This document shows positions 33,312 through 44,951 of a stretch of DNA of 64,000 nt, in pieces (the stretch's first letter is position 1; each line of letters starts with the position of its first letter). The notes under the pieces were generated by a model. The model saw only the letters and a program-made list of their open reading frames with translations, was not told where the DNA came from and made no database searches. This DNA is from Tachypleus tridentatus (taxonomy: Eukaryota; Arthropoda; Merostomata; Xiphosura; Limulidae), in assembly GCF_004210375.1 (NCBI RefSeq), contig NC_134833.1, positions 47,238,782 to 47,302,781 of the forward strand. The letters run 5' to 3'. The translations under genes and the position numbers were made by a program.

Positions 33312-33595
33312 CTTGGAAGGAAAGAAAGATGTAAATTCCAAATTTGTCAGCATGATTGATAAAATGAAAGTTCCTTTGAACAGGATAAGGAAAAATATGA
33401 AAACATCAGGAACATCGTTGGGTACTATACAACCACCCCCTTCCATTGTACTATTATAGAGTTTGCATTCAACTGCAAAAAGACATGGAGCTGAATAATT
33501 GTGTCAGAACTCTCACTCGGGGTACAGTAACAGTTGTGAGCCACAGGCCAAATAGTGTTTATGTGAATGGGGTCGTCATTATCCATGTGAAGTAA
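33312..33595 (-). pseudogene. SLC4 pseudogene: extracellular loop and next helix
   Basis: The block starts after acceptor attaatag in phase 0 (LLHMDNDDPIHINTIWPVAH, NCYCTP) and ends at donor AAG|GTAAGA in phase 0. Its second half is in another frame: ECKLYNSTMEGGGCIVPNDV, PDVFIFFLILFKGTFILSIM, then TNLEFTSFFPSK. The four loop cysteines of the family (C-x-C, C, C) are all visible. The frame change can be explained by a one-base deletion (284 nt against an expected 285) or by a 44-nt intron at 33473-33516 (GTGAGA...TTTTTGCAG). Family loop length favours the deletion. Confidence 0.82.
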
Positions 33596-34765
33596 CTATT
33601 AATAATAATAATAATAAAAAAAGAGACTAAAATGACATTTTCTTTCAGGAATTACACTCTCATTTTTTGGTCTCAAAGATTTAAGCAAATAAGAATTTAT
33701 ACTGATTTTTTTAAGGGATATCATATAGTAATTAACACACACTACAAGTAATAATGTTATACCAAGCATACAAAACAATATAATAAAATTTAATAATGCA
33801 CATAAAAGAGAGCTGCTGTAATATTAATATCTGTAACTACAATAATGTTGTTTTTTAAAGTATTTTTACGTGCAGTGAAATTTTTTATGTTCAACAGAAA
33901 CAAAGAATTCAAAATAAAAAGGGTCAGAACACACAGCACATAAAAATAAAACAAGTGCTTAAACTACTGTACAAACAAGCATTACAAGCTGTTGTAGATA
34001 TTGTCCTTTTATTGATTCCTGACAAGAATGTTAATATATTCGAATATTTGTCAGTAACATGTTTATTATAACTTGGTGGAAAGTTGGTAAACCAACCCAT
34101 TGATTGACTAAAAATAATCGTAGTATCGTGATCGTACTCCTAATAGATGGCCTAATGTATGCTGAGAGACAGCATGTATTAATATATTTTAATCATGTTA
34201 CCCCAACATTTGTAGGACTTCTATTTTAAAAACATTTTATAACACTATAATCTCAGCTTCAGCCCATGTTTAACCTTTACCTTATTAGTTACATAACACG
34301 GCCTTTCTTATCTATTGACATATTCTTCTGTGTTCTGTTACAATATAAGCAATTACCTTCTCACATCAGGATACAGACATCTTATGGGATATTCATATGG
34401 AATGAGCTACATAATTCCTTTTCAATTCTGATTTTTCTTAATATTTTGTGCTTATAATTCTCAAAAAACAGACATTATGCTCCCAACAGTCATGTACCCA
34501 CTAGACTATTCTTAACTATACAGATGATGCTCTTTATAATGGTTTATGTTTCAACTCTTTATCTCATCTGGTTTTATTACAAACATAGGTATTAATAATA
34601 AATGTATATCCAAATTTCAGTTACCTGTTAGAAGATCTGAGAATATTCCACAGTACATATTTCACAAAACACTGTATGATTTCATGATGGAATTTCAATA
34701 ACAGAGTATCAGCTTTATAAATGAATCTAATGACTTAGGTACATTACAAAATACTGTAAACTTAC
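33596..34765. other. Intron-like AT-rich sequence
   Basis: Lies between two SLC4 exon blocks. It starts with an AAT/ATT microsatellite (33600-33618). No other feature recognised. Confidence 0.5.
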
Positions 34766-34943
34766 TTTTTCAACAGCTTTGTAAATAAAAATGATAGATA
34801 TAGGTGTGGCAAAGTGTTCCTCAGTAAACCAAGTGATGTAACACACCAAAGCACTGGCATCAAAAGCCACTAGTGCAATTAATATACCTGATGTCCAGAG
34901 CCCAATCCACAGACAAAGAGGCAAATAATCTGAACCGTGATCC
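34766..34943 (-). pseudogene. SLC4 pseudogene: exon with DASALVCYIT and FTEE
   Basis: The acceptor ctttaaag and donor AAA|GTAAGT bound a 178-nt exon without stops. It reads DHGSDYLPLCLWIGLWTSGI, LIALVAFDASALVCYITWFT, EEHFATPISIIFIYKAVEK. This is the diagnostic SLC4 segment spanning two membrane helices. Two residues that are Arg in nearly all relatives (before L-W-I-G-L-W and in I-T-R-F-T-E-E) are Cys (TGT) and Trp (TGG), both explainable by CpG to TpG change. Confidence 0.88.
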
Positions 34944-36439
34944 CTTTAAAGAATAGTATTGTGTCACTAAAAGCATAAAATCTTTATTAAAATGCAACTG
35001 AAGAAATTACTACAATTATCTGCAACCTTTTCATATAAACTGTAAAAATGTTTAAACAGTTTCTGAAAAAATGAATAACCAAATCTTTAAAGTACTGGTC
35101 AAATAGCTGTTTGTTCTCTGGATCATAAAATTTCAGTTGGTAGTTTAGCAGAAAAATGACATTCAAAATACAATTGCACAAGAAACAGAATTTTTTAAAC
35201 ATTCAATATGAAAGCTAAATTCAGCATTCAATATCTAATATTGATTTCTTTATACTGATTATCTTGAAAAAATATGTTGTTTAATATTAAACAATAGTAT
35301 TTTGTATCTGTTTAATTTTGAACCCTTCAGGCTTAATACAACAATCAGATTATCCTTATTCTAATCTGTGACATAATCTGGGGCAGCCAGTGGATCACGA
35401 TTTGGACAAGTAAAAAGTGGGTTTAAAGCTCATCTACACCTAGTCATTATATCCTTGAAATGAAACTATACTCACAACTCGTTTCAGTCTATTCAGAAAT
35501 AAAATGTATGTGAGATAGAAGCTGGAGGTTAACTTATTCCACCTGTGCTTGACATGCTCTTAAGGCATGTGAAGATCTAACTTTAATTTGCCGATTAGCA
35601 TATCCATTTTATTTGACAACAAAATAGACTCACCTTGATAATATAAAATTAATGCTCATTTTGTTCAATGATAAAAGCTTGCACAAATCTACAGAAATCA
35701 TCCAAATGATAATTAAACTATTACATAACCATAAAGACAGTCTAACACCCTGAAATAACTCATCTTAATTTATTCATTGGTAATGCACAAATATATACAT
35801 ATATAAATCATCCAATGAATTAGAAAGTCAGTGTATTCTGCTGCAAATCATAATCAACCAATCTAAAATTTAGCCTGGCAGTTTGTTTCATGATCCAGAA
35901 ATAATTATGCCAAAACATAGATTATTTTTATAATCATTCAGCATTAAACCTGAGAGCACAAAATCACTTTTATTATTTTAACTGTTCCTTAACACAGAAT
36001 ATACTCATTGTTACAAATACATTGTCATATAATTGTGTCAACTGAACCTTACAGTACTAAAACTAGTTTTATTAATTTTTTCCATAACATGAAATCTGTT
36101 CATGGTTATAACTTACTTGCTATCTAATCACACAACCTCAACCTAAATTAACTGTTGTTATTTTGTACCAATACAGAAACTATTCAACTAAACGTTAACA
36201 TTTTCTTACACTGAAAATGCATTTCCAATAATGCTTACCTTTGCTGACACTTATAGCTATTACTTGATTGCCAGGGTTTCTTCCTTTGCCCATCTAAGCA
36301 TTGGTCTGATATGTTTTTCTTGCTTGCTTCCAGTCCTTTATGTTTCACTTTATTGCCCTTCGTTTGAGTGATCTTGTGACATTCTCCACCTATCAATACA
36401 CCCTCTATATTAGTAATGTATATAAGCACCTCATTAAGA
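34944..36439. other. Intron-like AT-rich sequence
   Basis: Left part of the large intron that also holds the DIRS insertion. No repeat recognised in this part. Confidence 0.45.
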
Positions 36440-38310
36440 TAACGTTATAACGACTTGAAGACTGATTCCAACACCAGCTTCAAGTGGGGAGAAAGTGGGG
36501 GATTGTCAGCAGAGGTAAATATTATTGAAAAACAAATTATCAGTTTAGAAAAATGTTAATCTCCTAATCATAGTTATATCTGCTTCCACATAGCTAGAAT
36601 CCCACACTGAAAGATAGAGGGGCCTGAAAGATAGGCAGTATCCATGTGCACAGAGCAAGGATGTACCAAGATAAAAATGGTACCAAATGGGAGGAACAGG
36701 ACAACATCTAGAACAGGTATTTGCCTTCATCCTGAAGGTAGTTCATGTATTGATGGTGGAAAAGTACATGAGTAATCATCACAATAGACCAGCCCTAAAC
36801 AGATAGTAGATGTTCCACTACTCACCATTGGAACAGTGAGCCACATAACACCTCAGTGCTCTGAAAAAACACAAATGATTTGGGTCTGGTCAGGTTCATA
36901 CATGAAAAATAGCTGGCAAATGAATTTGCAAAAAAGGATTTATCTGCTTCCTTAGGTACGAAGAGTCATTGGAAGAAAATACCTGTCAGGAAATAGCAAG
37001 ACAAAAGTGTGCACACTCCAATCACTGATGCCTACATGCTAGCAGCAACAAAAAATACTGTAAGGGAAGATTTGAACATAGTACATGAGGCTAAAGATTT
37101 GAATAGATGTTGAGATAAAGCATGCAATATCACCTTAATATTTCTCTTTGGTAAAAAAAAAATGATATTTGGGATAAAGAGCTCTTAATGTTCTGAGAAG
37201 GCTAGATAGTACTGGATGTTCAAATACTTTCCAATGTTTAGTATATAAAAGAGTAGTCAATAAAGCTGCCTTAGATAAAGTGACACCAGGTGAAGCTAGA
37301 CCTTTGTCAAGAGCCAGGTAAAAAAACGAGACATAGTGGACACATTTGGGCAAAGCAAGTTCAATTTCCTCATGAGACAACATTGGCAGTAAGTGTGCCA
37401 TTTTTATTGATAGATTGAGGCAAATACAAAGCAACTTTACAATTTAAACCCTGATGCAAAGGACAGTATAACTTCCATGCATGAAGTCTGAACTTGGGAA
37501 TGCCAGACCAGGACTGCCTCAATAGACACAGCCAAAGATGAAGTGACAGAGCTAGACATTCTTGAAGATACTGAAGAATAAGGAACAACGCTTGGGTCAG
37601 CCAACCTGGTGCTACCAACAGTACTCAATAATTAGTGGATCAAATTATAGCCAGAATTCTGGGTAACAGATAACCTGAGGGAAAAGGCATAGAGATGCAA
37701 TCCTGCCCAATTTTGACTAAATCCATCTGTCAAAAAACCCTGAGGATGAAGTACTGGAAACCAAAATGTCTGTAGTTGAGAGTTCTATTGAGTGGCAAAT
37801 GAGTTAATAATCAAAGTCTCAAACTGAGAGTAAGTCCACCAGAAAATCTCATAAAGGAGCATCCATTCAACTGGGCTGAGAAAGTTGATCTGATATATAA
37901 TTAATCGTCCATGGAATATGGCAAATAAGGAGTCTGACAGAATAGGAGTAAGCTAAGTAGAGAATACCCAAAGTTCAAAACAAATGTCCTAAAAATGTAT
38001 GCCTCTTTAACAGCAAATCTACAAGACCACTGTATAAATGTCAGAATGGATCACAGTAACTTTCCCCTTCAATAGATCAAGACCTTGAACCATTGCTTGT
38101 TGAACAGCAAAAAGTTGTAAAATATTGAGTGTTGGTCTGATCTAAATACCACTCAAGATCTAAGATGATATTAATGGTTGTAGTAAGTGATCCATTGGTT
38201 GCTCAGTTAGTGAGGTATAAGACTGAAGAAAGTGATAAAATACCAAACTAACACTTTGATGGGCAAAGAGAAACCCTGGCAGTCAAGATATAGCTATAAG
38301 TGCCTGTAGA
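36440..38310 (-). mobile_element. DIRS-like retrotransposon body, decayed
   Basis: Read on the minus strand, 38300-37640 gives the end of RNase H and the following segment: HGRLIIYQINFLSPVEWML, FETLIINSFATQ, FWFPVLHPQGFLTDGFSQNW and AGLHLYAFPLR. Next is VAPGWLTQALFLILQYLQEC with IPKFRLHAWKLYC (37620-37440). The tyrosine-recombinase N-terminal domain follows: LALDKGLASPGVTLSKAALL and HWKVFEHPVLSSLLRTLRAL (37390-37150). Domain order matches DIRS elements, which integrate with a tyrosine recombinase. Stops and frame changes are frequent. The catalytic part of the recombinase beyond 37130 was not clearly seen. It sits in an SLC4 intron in the same orientation as the gene. Confidence 0.72.
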
Positions 38311-38529
38311 AGTAAGTATGTTTTGGAAACCAAATTATTACATAACCATTAGAGTTTAACTTAACAGTATAAAACTACTTTTTATTATACCATACACACA
38401 TAAATGAGCTGTACAACTTTTTAACCACAATGAATAAATCTTGCAGAATCTAAATTATTCACAAAACTTACAACAAAAAAACAGCAAATATAAATTCAAA
38501 ACACACACACAAGAAAATACAAAACATAC

Positions 38530-38664
38530 CTACAAAATGAAAAAAACTATTGTTTCAAATTCCAACACTGGTCCTGTACTTTCAAGAATGTTCAATGGCT
38601 ACCCACTAAATAACCCATACAACAGTCCATTGACAGCTCCAGTGAGCAAACTCTCCATGACAGC
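38530..38664 (-). pseudogene. SLC4 pseudogene: exon with GQPL and STGPVL boxes
   Basis: The acceptor is tttttttttcag and the donor AG|GTATGT. It reads AVMESLLTGAVNGLLYGLFS, G-stop-PLNILESTGPVLEFETIV. The stop (TAG) replaces the Gln of the conserved G-Q-P-L. Near the end, seven T in a row put the frame off by one. With six T it would read VFSFCR and end in phase 2, exactly as the next exon requires. Exon length is 135 nt here and 134 nt in the inferred ancestor. Confidence 0.8.
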
Positions 38665-39966
38665 CTGAAAAAAAAAGTATTGCTATGTTTAAGATAGTTT
38701 TCAATAAACTTTGAGGATGGTAAAAATGAAATGTTCCTCATGTTAGTTGGTGTTTTGTTTAATCAAATATTGTCTAGATAAGATAAACGAAAAAAAAATC
38801 TTTTAAATAAAGGATTAATTCAAGAAATAAATGTTCCATATAATCCAAACAATAAAATGATGCATACACACAATTTCATTTTAATACAATTCTAATTATT
38901 TCTTTTTGAAACTAAACATTCTCGGGGCAAGTTAATCATAAATATACAAACTAAAAACCCATCAGTTGCACACTGACACAAATAAATGATTATTGTAAGT
39001 ATCCCTTCAGCCTTTATATATACATGTAAAAGTTTTATCCCAAACACATTCAATTACATTAATTTCTATAAAACTTTAGTTTGAAAGCAAGCTTAAAAAA
39101 TTCCATAAACAAAAATCAGCCATGCCCACAACATGAGCAATTTTTCAACACAACTAAAGAACTCTATAGATTGTACAAACTGAATAACAACTTCGCACAA
39201 CATTTAGTAACAGAAAAACTAAATTAAAGATCAAAGTTCATGAAGTGATTGAACTAACCTACAGTACAAACTGTTTATTCACACATTTAAAGTAATAGAA
39301 TGCTTGAAATTTTTCATTATACAAATAACTGAACAAACAACTTAACCTCTTCATGGCACAACTAGAGTATCAAACAGTCTGAGCAATTTGAGTTTGATTA
39401 TTTTGTTACACAAGGAAACTATCCTATATCTCACAGTACTTCATTTTGCAACTTACACTATTTCACAGTGAAAATATCAAACAGTTTAATTTATCATGTA
39501 ACACAACTATCAGATAATTTAAAATGTTCCATAACTCAGTCAAATCATCCCATAATTTAAAGTATTTCATAATGAACCTATTTGGCAGCTTCACTATTTT
39601 ATTAACAACTATCAAGCAGCTTGACCAATTACAAAACAGAAATATCACACAATTGAGCTGTTATATAATACTACTATTGGAAAAACATGAGCTATTTCAT
39701 AAAAGAGCTATACTTGTGTCATGTAAAAATTCAAACTAAGACCGCTTGTGTTGCTACAAGGATTAATGAGAACATATTTTAATGGTAAACAAAATGTGAA
39801 AAATATATTTTATTCATATGGTATATTATGGTTATATTAAGCTCTTTGATATACTATGTTCTGATAAAAAGTTGTTTGATTTGTCATTAACTTTTGCACA
39901 AATTTGTTTGCAGGTTATTCACAGTAACCATTCTTAATTTTAAAGTGATAATTTCTAGAGTGGAAA
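38665..39966. other. Intron-like sequence with short repeated phrases
   Basis: Between 39300 and 39700 similar phrases recur (caacta-tcaa, tttcataa, agtttgattat) without a clear period. No exon of the SLC4 gene was found, although the family has at least one exon that should lie between 38.7 and 40.9 kb. Confidence 0.4.
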
Positions 39967-40135
39967 CAGCTATTTAAATATTACCCACCACCAACTATTG
40001 GGATATTCTTTCCCAATTAATAAGAGGATTGACTATCACATTATAAAGCCCTCATGGCTGAGAAAAAGGAAGCATATTTGGTGAAGTGTTTCAACTCCAT
40101 GCCAGGCCCTTGACCATGAGCCCTTCCAACCTTAT
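39967..40135 (-). mobile_element. Very old SINE-A copy
   Basis: Traces in minus orientation: cccaccaccaactattggga, ttaataagaggattgactat (body), and gcccttgaccatgagccctt near the head. Strongly diverged, so the boundaries are approximate. Confidence 0.55.
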
Positions 40136-40867
40136 GGAAGGAAAAATATTTTTTTTCTTTCACCTTTTATTATTTAGAAAATCCTGAAAATAACTGTCCT
40201 ATTAGATAGTAAAATTATTACCTCTTCATGGCTAGCCTTCTAACAAAAAGTCTGTACTCAAAGTTCATTCTTTTAGAGTGGTTTTTCTGAAACTAGTGTT
40301 CAAGTTTCTTATCTGTCTTTCTTTTTCACATCTAATAAAAGTTTGAGACAGAAATAAATTCAACATTTCAACATTACATTACTTTGATTTTTGTTTTAAT
40401 AATATTTTAAGTGGTAAGCATAAGGAGGTCAAGAAATGATCAGTGAGTGGAATATTTATTGATACAACTGTGAGAAAGAAGGAGAGAGAGAGGTGAAGCA
40501 GCTGAAACACAGAGATAAAAAATGGTGGGATAATTATTTCTTTATATATAGTATTCCCCTCAACATGCAACACCACATATTCCAGGGTTCCACAATCCTC
40601 AGCTCTTACAACAATATCAATTTTTCATTATCATCTCTCTCATGACATTCCAACAGTGACAAGAAAAGGTCTTCACCTGCAGTTTAAATTACAATCTCCA
40701 AATTATACAACTTGATGAAGCTAATTACATTAACCAAAGGGAATACTTCATATTGTTACAGCATTCTTTCTCTCCTTATAAAACAAAAAGGTAAAATAAA
40801 GATTACATTTATACATGAAACCTACAGCTTTTACAGTTTAAACATAAAGGTTGCTGGTATAGGTTAC

Positions 40868-40971
40868 CTTCTTGTTCGTTTTAGTCCACTTTCTTCATGT
40901 AATTTTTCTCCTTCCTCTTCTGGTTCAATAGAAGGTTCTTTATCTGTTTCTATACACTATTTTCTTCCATC
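40868..40971 (-). pseudogene. SLC4 pseudogene: N-terminal linker exon (candidate)
   Basis: Acceptor ttatttag precedes the exon and donor AG|GTAACC ends it. The frame gives PSIEPEEEGEKLHEESGLKR then TRR, matching the acidic linker and L-K/Q-R-T-G-R box that precedes the SLC4 membrane domain; the Gly of RTGR is Arg. An in-frame TAG lies near the 5' end unless an internal acceptor is used. Phase 2 at the donor. Confidence 0.5.
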
Positions 40972-42726
40972 CTAAATAACATAAATTTCAATAGAAATCA
41001 CAATTTTATCATTCTCATGGTGTTACTAACCCTCTCCTTTCAATTCATCAAATATATTTACACAACAGATTTTCATTATCAAAAAATCTTATTCATTTCT
41101 AATTTTTTTATAAATTTACATAGGACCATGAAAAATAAGACATCTACTTTTGTTATGAATCCATTTATGATGTATATAAAATGTGTTATCACATTCATTC
41201 ACCTACTTAATGTCTTTCTTCTTCTGGAGACAGTTAAACAATCTCTAAACCTTATATTATTTTGTCCTTTTATACCCATTCATTTTCAGCATTGGCAACA
41301 TTTGTTGTACTCCAAAGAAGCCTGACATTAGTCGCTTTACCGAATGCTCATCATTTGTACTTATGAATGCTTCATTTAGTTTCTGCTTTTGTGTTGAGTT
41401 AAAATAATTAGCAGAATCCTCAGGTGGCAAGCTCAGACGTTCGAAAAGCAACCATAACACACCAAAGAACATCACTTACACATTTGTAAGCACAACAACC
41501 TCTTTCCAAAATTCACTGTTTTCCAACTCAACACTAGGTGGTATTTCTACAGAGATTAGTTGACATTTTGTACAAGAAAAAGTGGTTGGCAACTTCCATT
41601 ATAAGTTCACCTTTAAAATACCAGTACATGATATTTCAACAGATGTAGTTGCTCACTGAATAAATAATAGTATCAAACTGAAATCTGAGATGTTGTTTTT
41701 CACTCAAATGTTGCTTGTAACCATTCTGTATAAACAAATTTGAACTATTAGAAACTAATGTCTGAGCAAAGATAAGGAAGCTCCTGACTCACCAAGAACA
41801 CTTGAAACTCAATTTGATCATAAATGAGATATTTTATGCAATGCTAAGCCCAGTATTACTTGAACTAGACATCATACCTATGAATGCATCTCGACTACTC
41901 AATCTACATGAACTAGTGGCTAAACATAACTCAGAACCTACTTGTTTAAAACATTTGGAATTTCTTCAGCCCTTGATGCAGAAGTTGTGTTAATAATTTT
42001 TGCTGTTGTTATTGTTTATTTACAGGGTATATTACAAATTCAGTGACCTGGAAAGCCATAGTAAAAACAGTATTCATCCTTCATGCTATCAACATCTTCT
42101 TGAGGGAACTTGTAGTGTTTTTGTGATGCAGCCATGATAACTGAGCCTGGGAAGCTATATTATCCATCAGAGAATTGTGATGATTGCATCACAACATTTG
42201 TGTTTTCTGTGGCTTTGGAGTTGTTGGTCAATTTTTGTTAAGCCTTGAGACCATCACAGACTTAAAACTGCTTTAGAGCTGAATCTGTCACAAAACAATA
42301 AACCTAATTCCAAGATGAAATGCTCCTGAGATCTATGTGATAAAACTTGGTTTCACTCAGTAGCCCTCCAAGAATGTATGAATGAGAATCACCTTCTGTC
42401 CAATCGATGACCTGCTTGAGAAAGATTTTTGTGCAAACTTCTCGGAGCATTCACACAAACAGCCAAATTCTCGCAAGGCGTTTTTCACTTTTGTTAAGTG
42501 ATAGTAATTAGTCATTCAAATATCTGAAGGTACAGATTTAAAAATAAAGAAGTTATAAAAACTACCATAAACAAATTAATATTTATGAACAATAATCAAT
42601 GCAGGAAAAAGAAATGTAAAATATAAACACAAACAAGTTAGAGAATAAAGCTGCATCAGCATGCAGACTGAAAATGGAACATGTAGTAAATAATTCCATA
42701 CTGAAAAGTGAACAGTAAGAATCTGT
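40972..42726. other. Spacer with unassigned open frames
   Basis: A 72-residue minus-strand frame at 41257-41475 contains LSLPPEDSANYFNSTQKQKL and HSVKRLMSGFFG. It looks more protein-like than its surroundings but I do not recognise it. At about 42040-42090 a minus-strand phrase resembles a broken CCHC zinc knuckle. Neither is enough for a call. Confidence 0.3.
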
Positions 42727-42845
42727 TTGAGTGTAGTCAACCACAAAGCTACATAATAGACTATTTGTGGTGTGCCCAATACAAGTATTGAAATCAGACT
42801 TCTGGCACTATAAGTCTACATACTAAACATTGTGCCAACAGGAGG
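42727..42845 (-). mobile_element. Degenerate SINE-B copy
   Basis: The order caaccacaaagctacataat, gactatttgtggtgtgccc, aagtattgaaatcag, aagtctacatactaaac follows SINE-B on the minus strand with many substitutions. Confidence 0.55.
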
Positions 42846-44815
42846 AAAACAGAGGCTACACAGCTAAAAAAGTTGTGCATTCTATTCTATATTTACTTCT
42901 TCACTATGAAATTAGATCTTTGTATACAAAATAATAATTTTGTATTCAAACACTTCATATAAAGCAGCAAGCTACATCTCACTCCAGGCATAGGAAATTT
43001 GATACATTATGTTTCCTGATAGTAATTGCAAGTTGTTTTAAGACACTGTTGTTTCTTTACAATAATTTGAAATCTGTAATAAAACAAGCAAGTTGCTGTT
43101 CCAACCACTGATTGTTTTACTGTTAGATATGCACAACTGTTAATTTTAAGTTTAATATGAGAGTATTTTTTAGTTCGTATTGTGCAAGCGTTAAAGTAAC
43201 TTATTTTAAAAATATAGTTATGGGAAATTTTATTACGTAGCTGCTTGCATAGTTCAATTGTTGTGAATTGACGTCAAATACTCAAACCTTCTGAATGTTT
43301 CTCTAAATTTAAGTGAGAATTTTTATTTTATAAAATCACGTAGTTTGTACAACGTTCTAGGCCTCTGTTGGGCAATATATATATATATTGGTAACCAAGT
43401 TAGTGAAAGTAAATTTAGAAGCTAGATTGCATGTAAGTTTAGTACCAACAGGTGATTTCTATAGCGAGCTTCAAATTTTTGTTACAATAACAGGGATACA
43501 GAAGAAGAATTTGTCATGTCAGTTAAGTTTTCAAGTAACTCAACCAGCCTGTGTGTACTTTTGAAAGAGAAGCAAACATGAAATCAAAAGCAACACTGCA
43601 TAATTACCAGGAAGATTATTTAAAATTTAATTTCATTTTCAGAATGATTAATAATGAGGATTTACTGTAATGCTTTATTTGTCCACAAAGCCAAATAAAC
43701 TTAAAAGGCATTTAAAAATTAAACAATGAGAACATGGGAAAAACCATCAAGTTTTTCAAATAACAAGTGTAACAATCAAAACATCAAGCAACTTGCTTTA
43801 AAAGCATGTAACTGTTCTATCAATAGCCTTAAATTATTCTTTAGAAGCCCATTATATAATTTGGAAGTGATGAAACAACATAATCCAGGAGAGACATTAT
43901 TAATTCTTCCTACTGCCATAAAAACATGAGAAATCATTCATGGTGAGGCCCTAAAAAAAACATTCTATGCCTTTATCATGTGACGATCATGAAGTATGTA
44001 GATGTGAATTTCTCCTCATAGGAAAATGCAATTGATAACATGCTTTGTACAATTGTAAGACTTATTTTACCTTTACAAAGGGTACAGGGTACAACGATAT
44101 GTAGCTTTAACAGAGAAGTGCCAAAAAAAAAAAGTGTATACGTCACTACAGTAAGATGTCAAGAATTAAACCATTTCAACTCATCATGAAGCATTGCACA
44201 GATTGTCCCTATGTCTAATAATAACTTATATTGGTCAGTCAATATGTTACAATATCATTGAAAAGATTGCTTAGGAATGTTTCATTTTAATTATTTATTA
44301 TTATCTGAATATTTTTCGATACATTAATTTTGCATTAAATATTTGCAAAACATTTGGCATTTTCAAATTTTTTCTCTATTATAGATATTTATATTCAATG
44401 ATTTTGCAAGCATGATAAATCAGTATCTCACATGTTTTATAAAGAAATCTGGAATAACACTGTCAAAATTAAAGTAAAAAATCATAACACCCTGCACACT
44501 GAAAATAGCTGTTATTAGTGAATATTAATGTTACCCAAAAGTGAGATGAGGTTCTTTTTGGTGTTAGTTTGTATATTATACACTGTCACATTGAGAATTA
44601 AAATTCATCCAATCTGATCAACATGTTCAAGACCCATGGAGACAATAAAAGTACCAAACATCCCTCTATTATTGTACAGGCTTGAAACTCAAAGGATAAT
44701 CTTACACTCACATATTTTCATAGTGGCAAACGAATGAGATGGCAAGTAACAATGCTTACATTGACAATGACAGATGCAGTTATCTCCTTGAGAATTCACT
44801 GCATCATATGGTGGG
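42846..44815. other. AT-rich spacer, nothing recognised
   Basis: Only a palindromic TA tract (caatatatatatatattg, about 43373-43390) stands out. Confidence 0.45.
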
Positions 44816-44951
44816 ATATCTGTGCTAGCCTTCCCTGATTTAGCAGTGTAAGACTAGAAAGAAGGCAGCTATTCATCACTATCCACAGCCAACACTTGGG
44901 CAACTCTTTTAAAAACAAATAGTGGGATTGGCCATCATAATATAATGCTCC
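44816..44951 (-). mobile_element. SINE-A copy, head and extreme tail lost
   Basis: Minus-strand body from tctgtgctagccttccctga through agtgggattggccatcat to ataatgctcc. It abuts the right end of the Tigger remnant directly, so one of the two probably inserted into or next to the other. Confidence 0.8.

Larger units (their letters stand above)
32509..40971 (-). pseudogene. SLC4-family bicarbonate transporter, unprocessed pseudogene
   Basis: Five or six minus-strand exon blocks encode the membrane domain of an SLC4 anion/sodium-bicarbonate transporter, a multi-pass plasma-membrane protein that moves bicarbonate. The order from 5' to 3' is 40971-40868, 38664-38530, 34943-34766, 33595-33312 and 32615-32509. 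Splice phases agree across the 38.5/34.8, 34.8/33.6 and 33.3/32.6 kb joins, so it is an intron-bearing copy, not a retrocopy. Damage: TAG for Gln in the conserved G-Q-P-L box, a one-base excess in a T run, a frame problem in the extracellular loop, and loss of conserved Arg residues. Exons for the first membrane spans and for the segment after NTPKLEV were not found. A DIRS element lies in its 34.9-38.5 kb intron. Confidence 0.72.

Noticed and set aside
33473..33516. Firm annotation of a 44-nt intron
   Set aside because: A one-base frameshift in an already broken gene explains the data as well and gives a more usual loop length.
41257..41475. SLC4 N-terminal exon
   Set aside because: The frame (LSLPPEDSANYFNSTQKQKL...) is protein-like but I see no match to the SLC4 cytoplasmic domain and no clear splice sites.
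42030..42100. Retroelement gag zinc knuckle on the minus strand
   Set aside because: CFYYGFPGH resembles a CCHC knuckle but lacks a ligand, contains a stop and has no other gag or pol sequence beside it.
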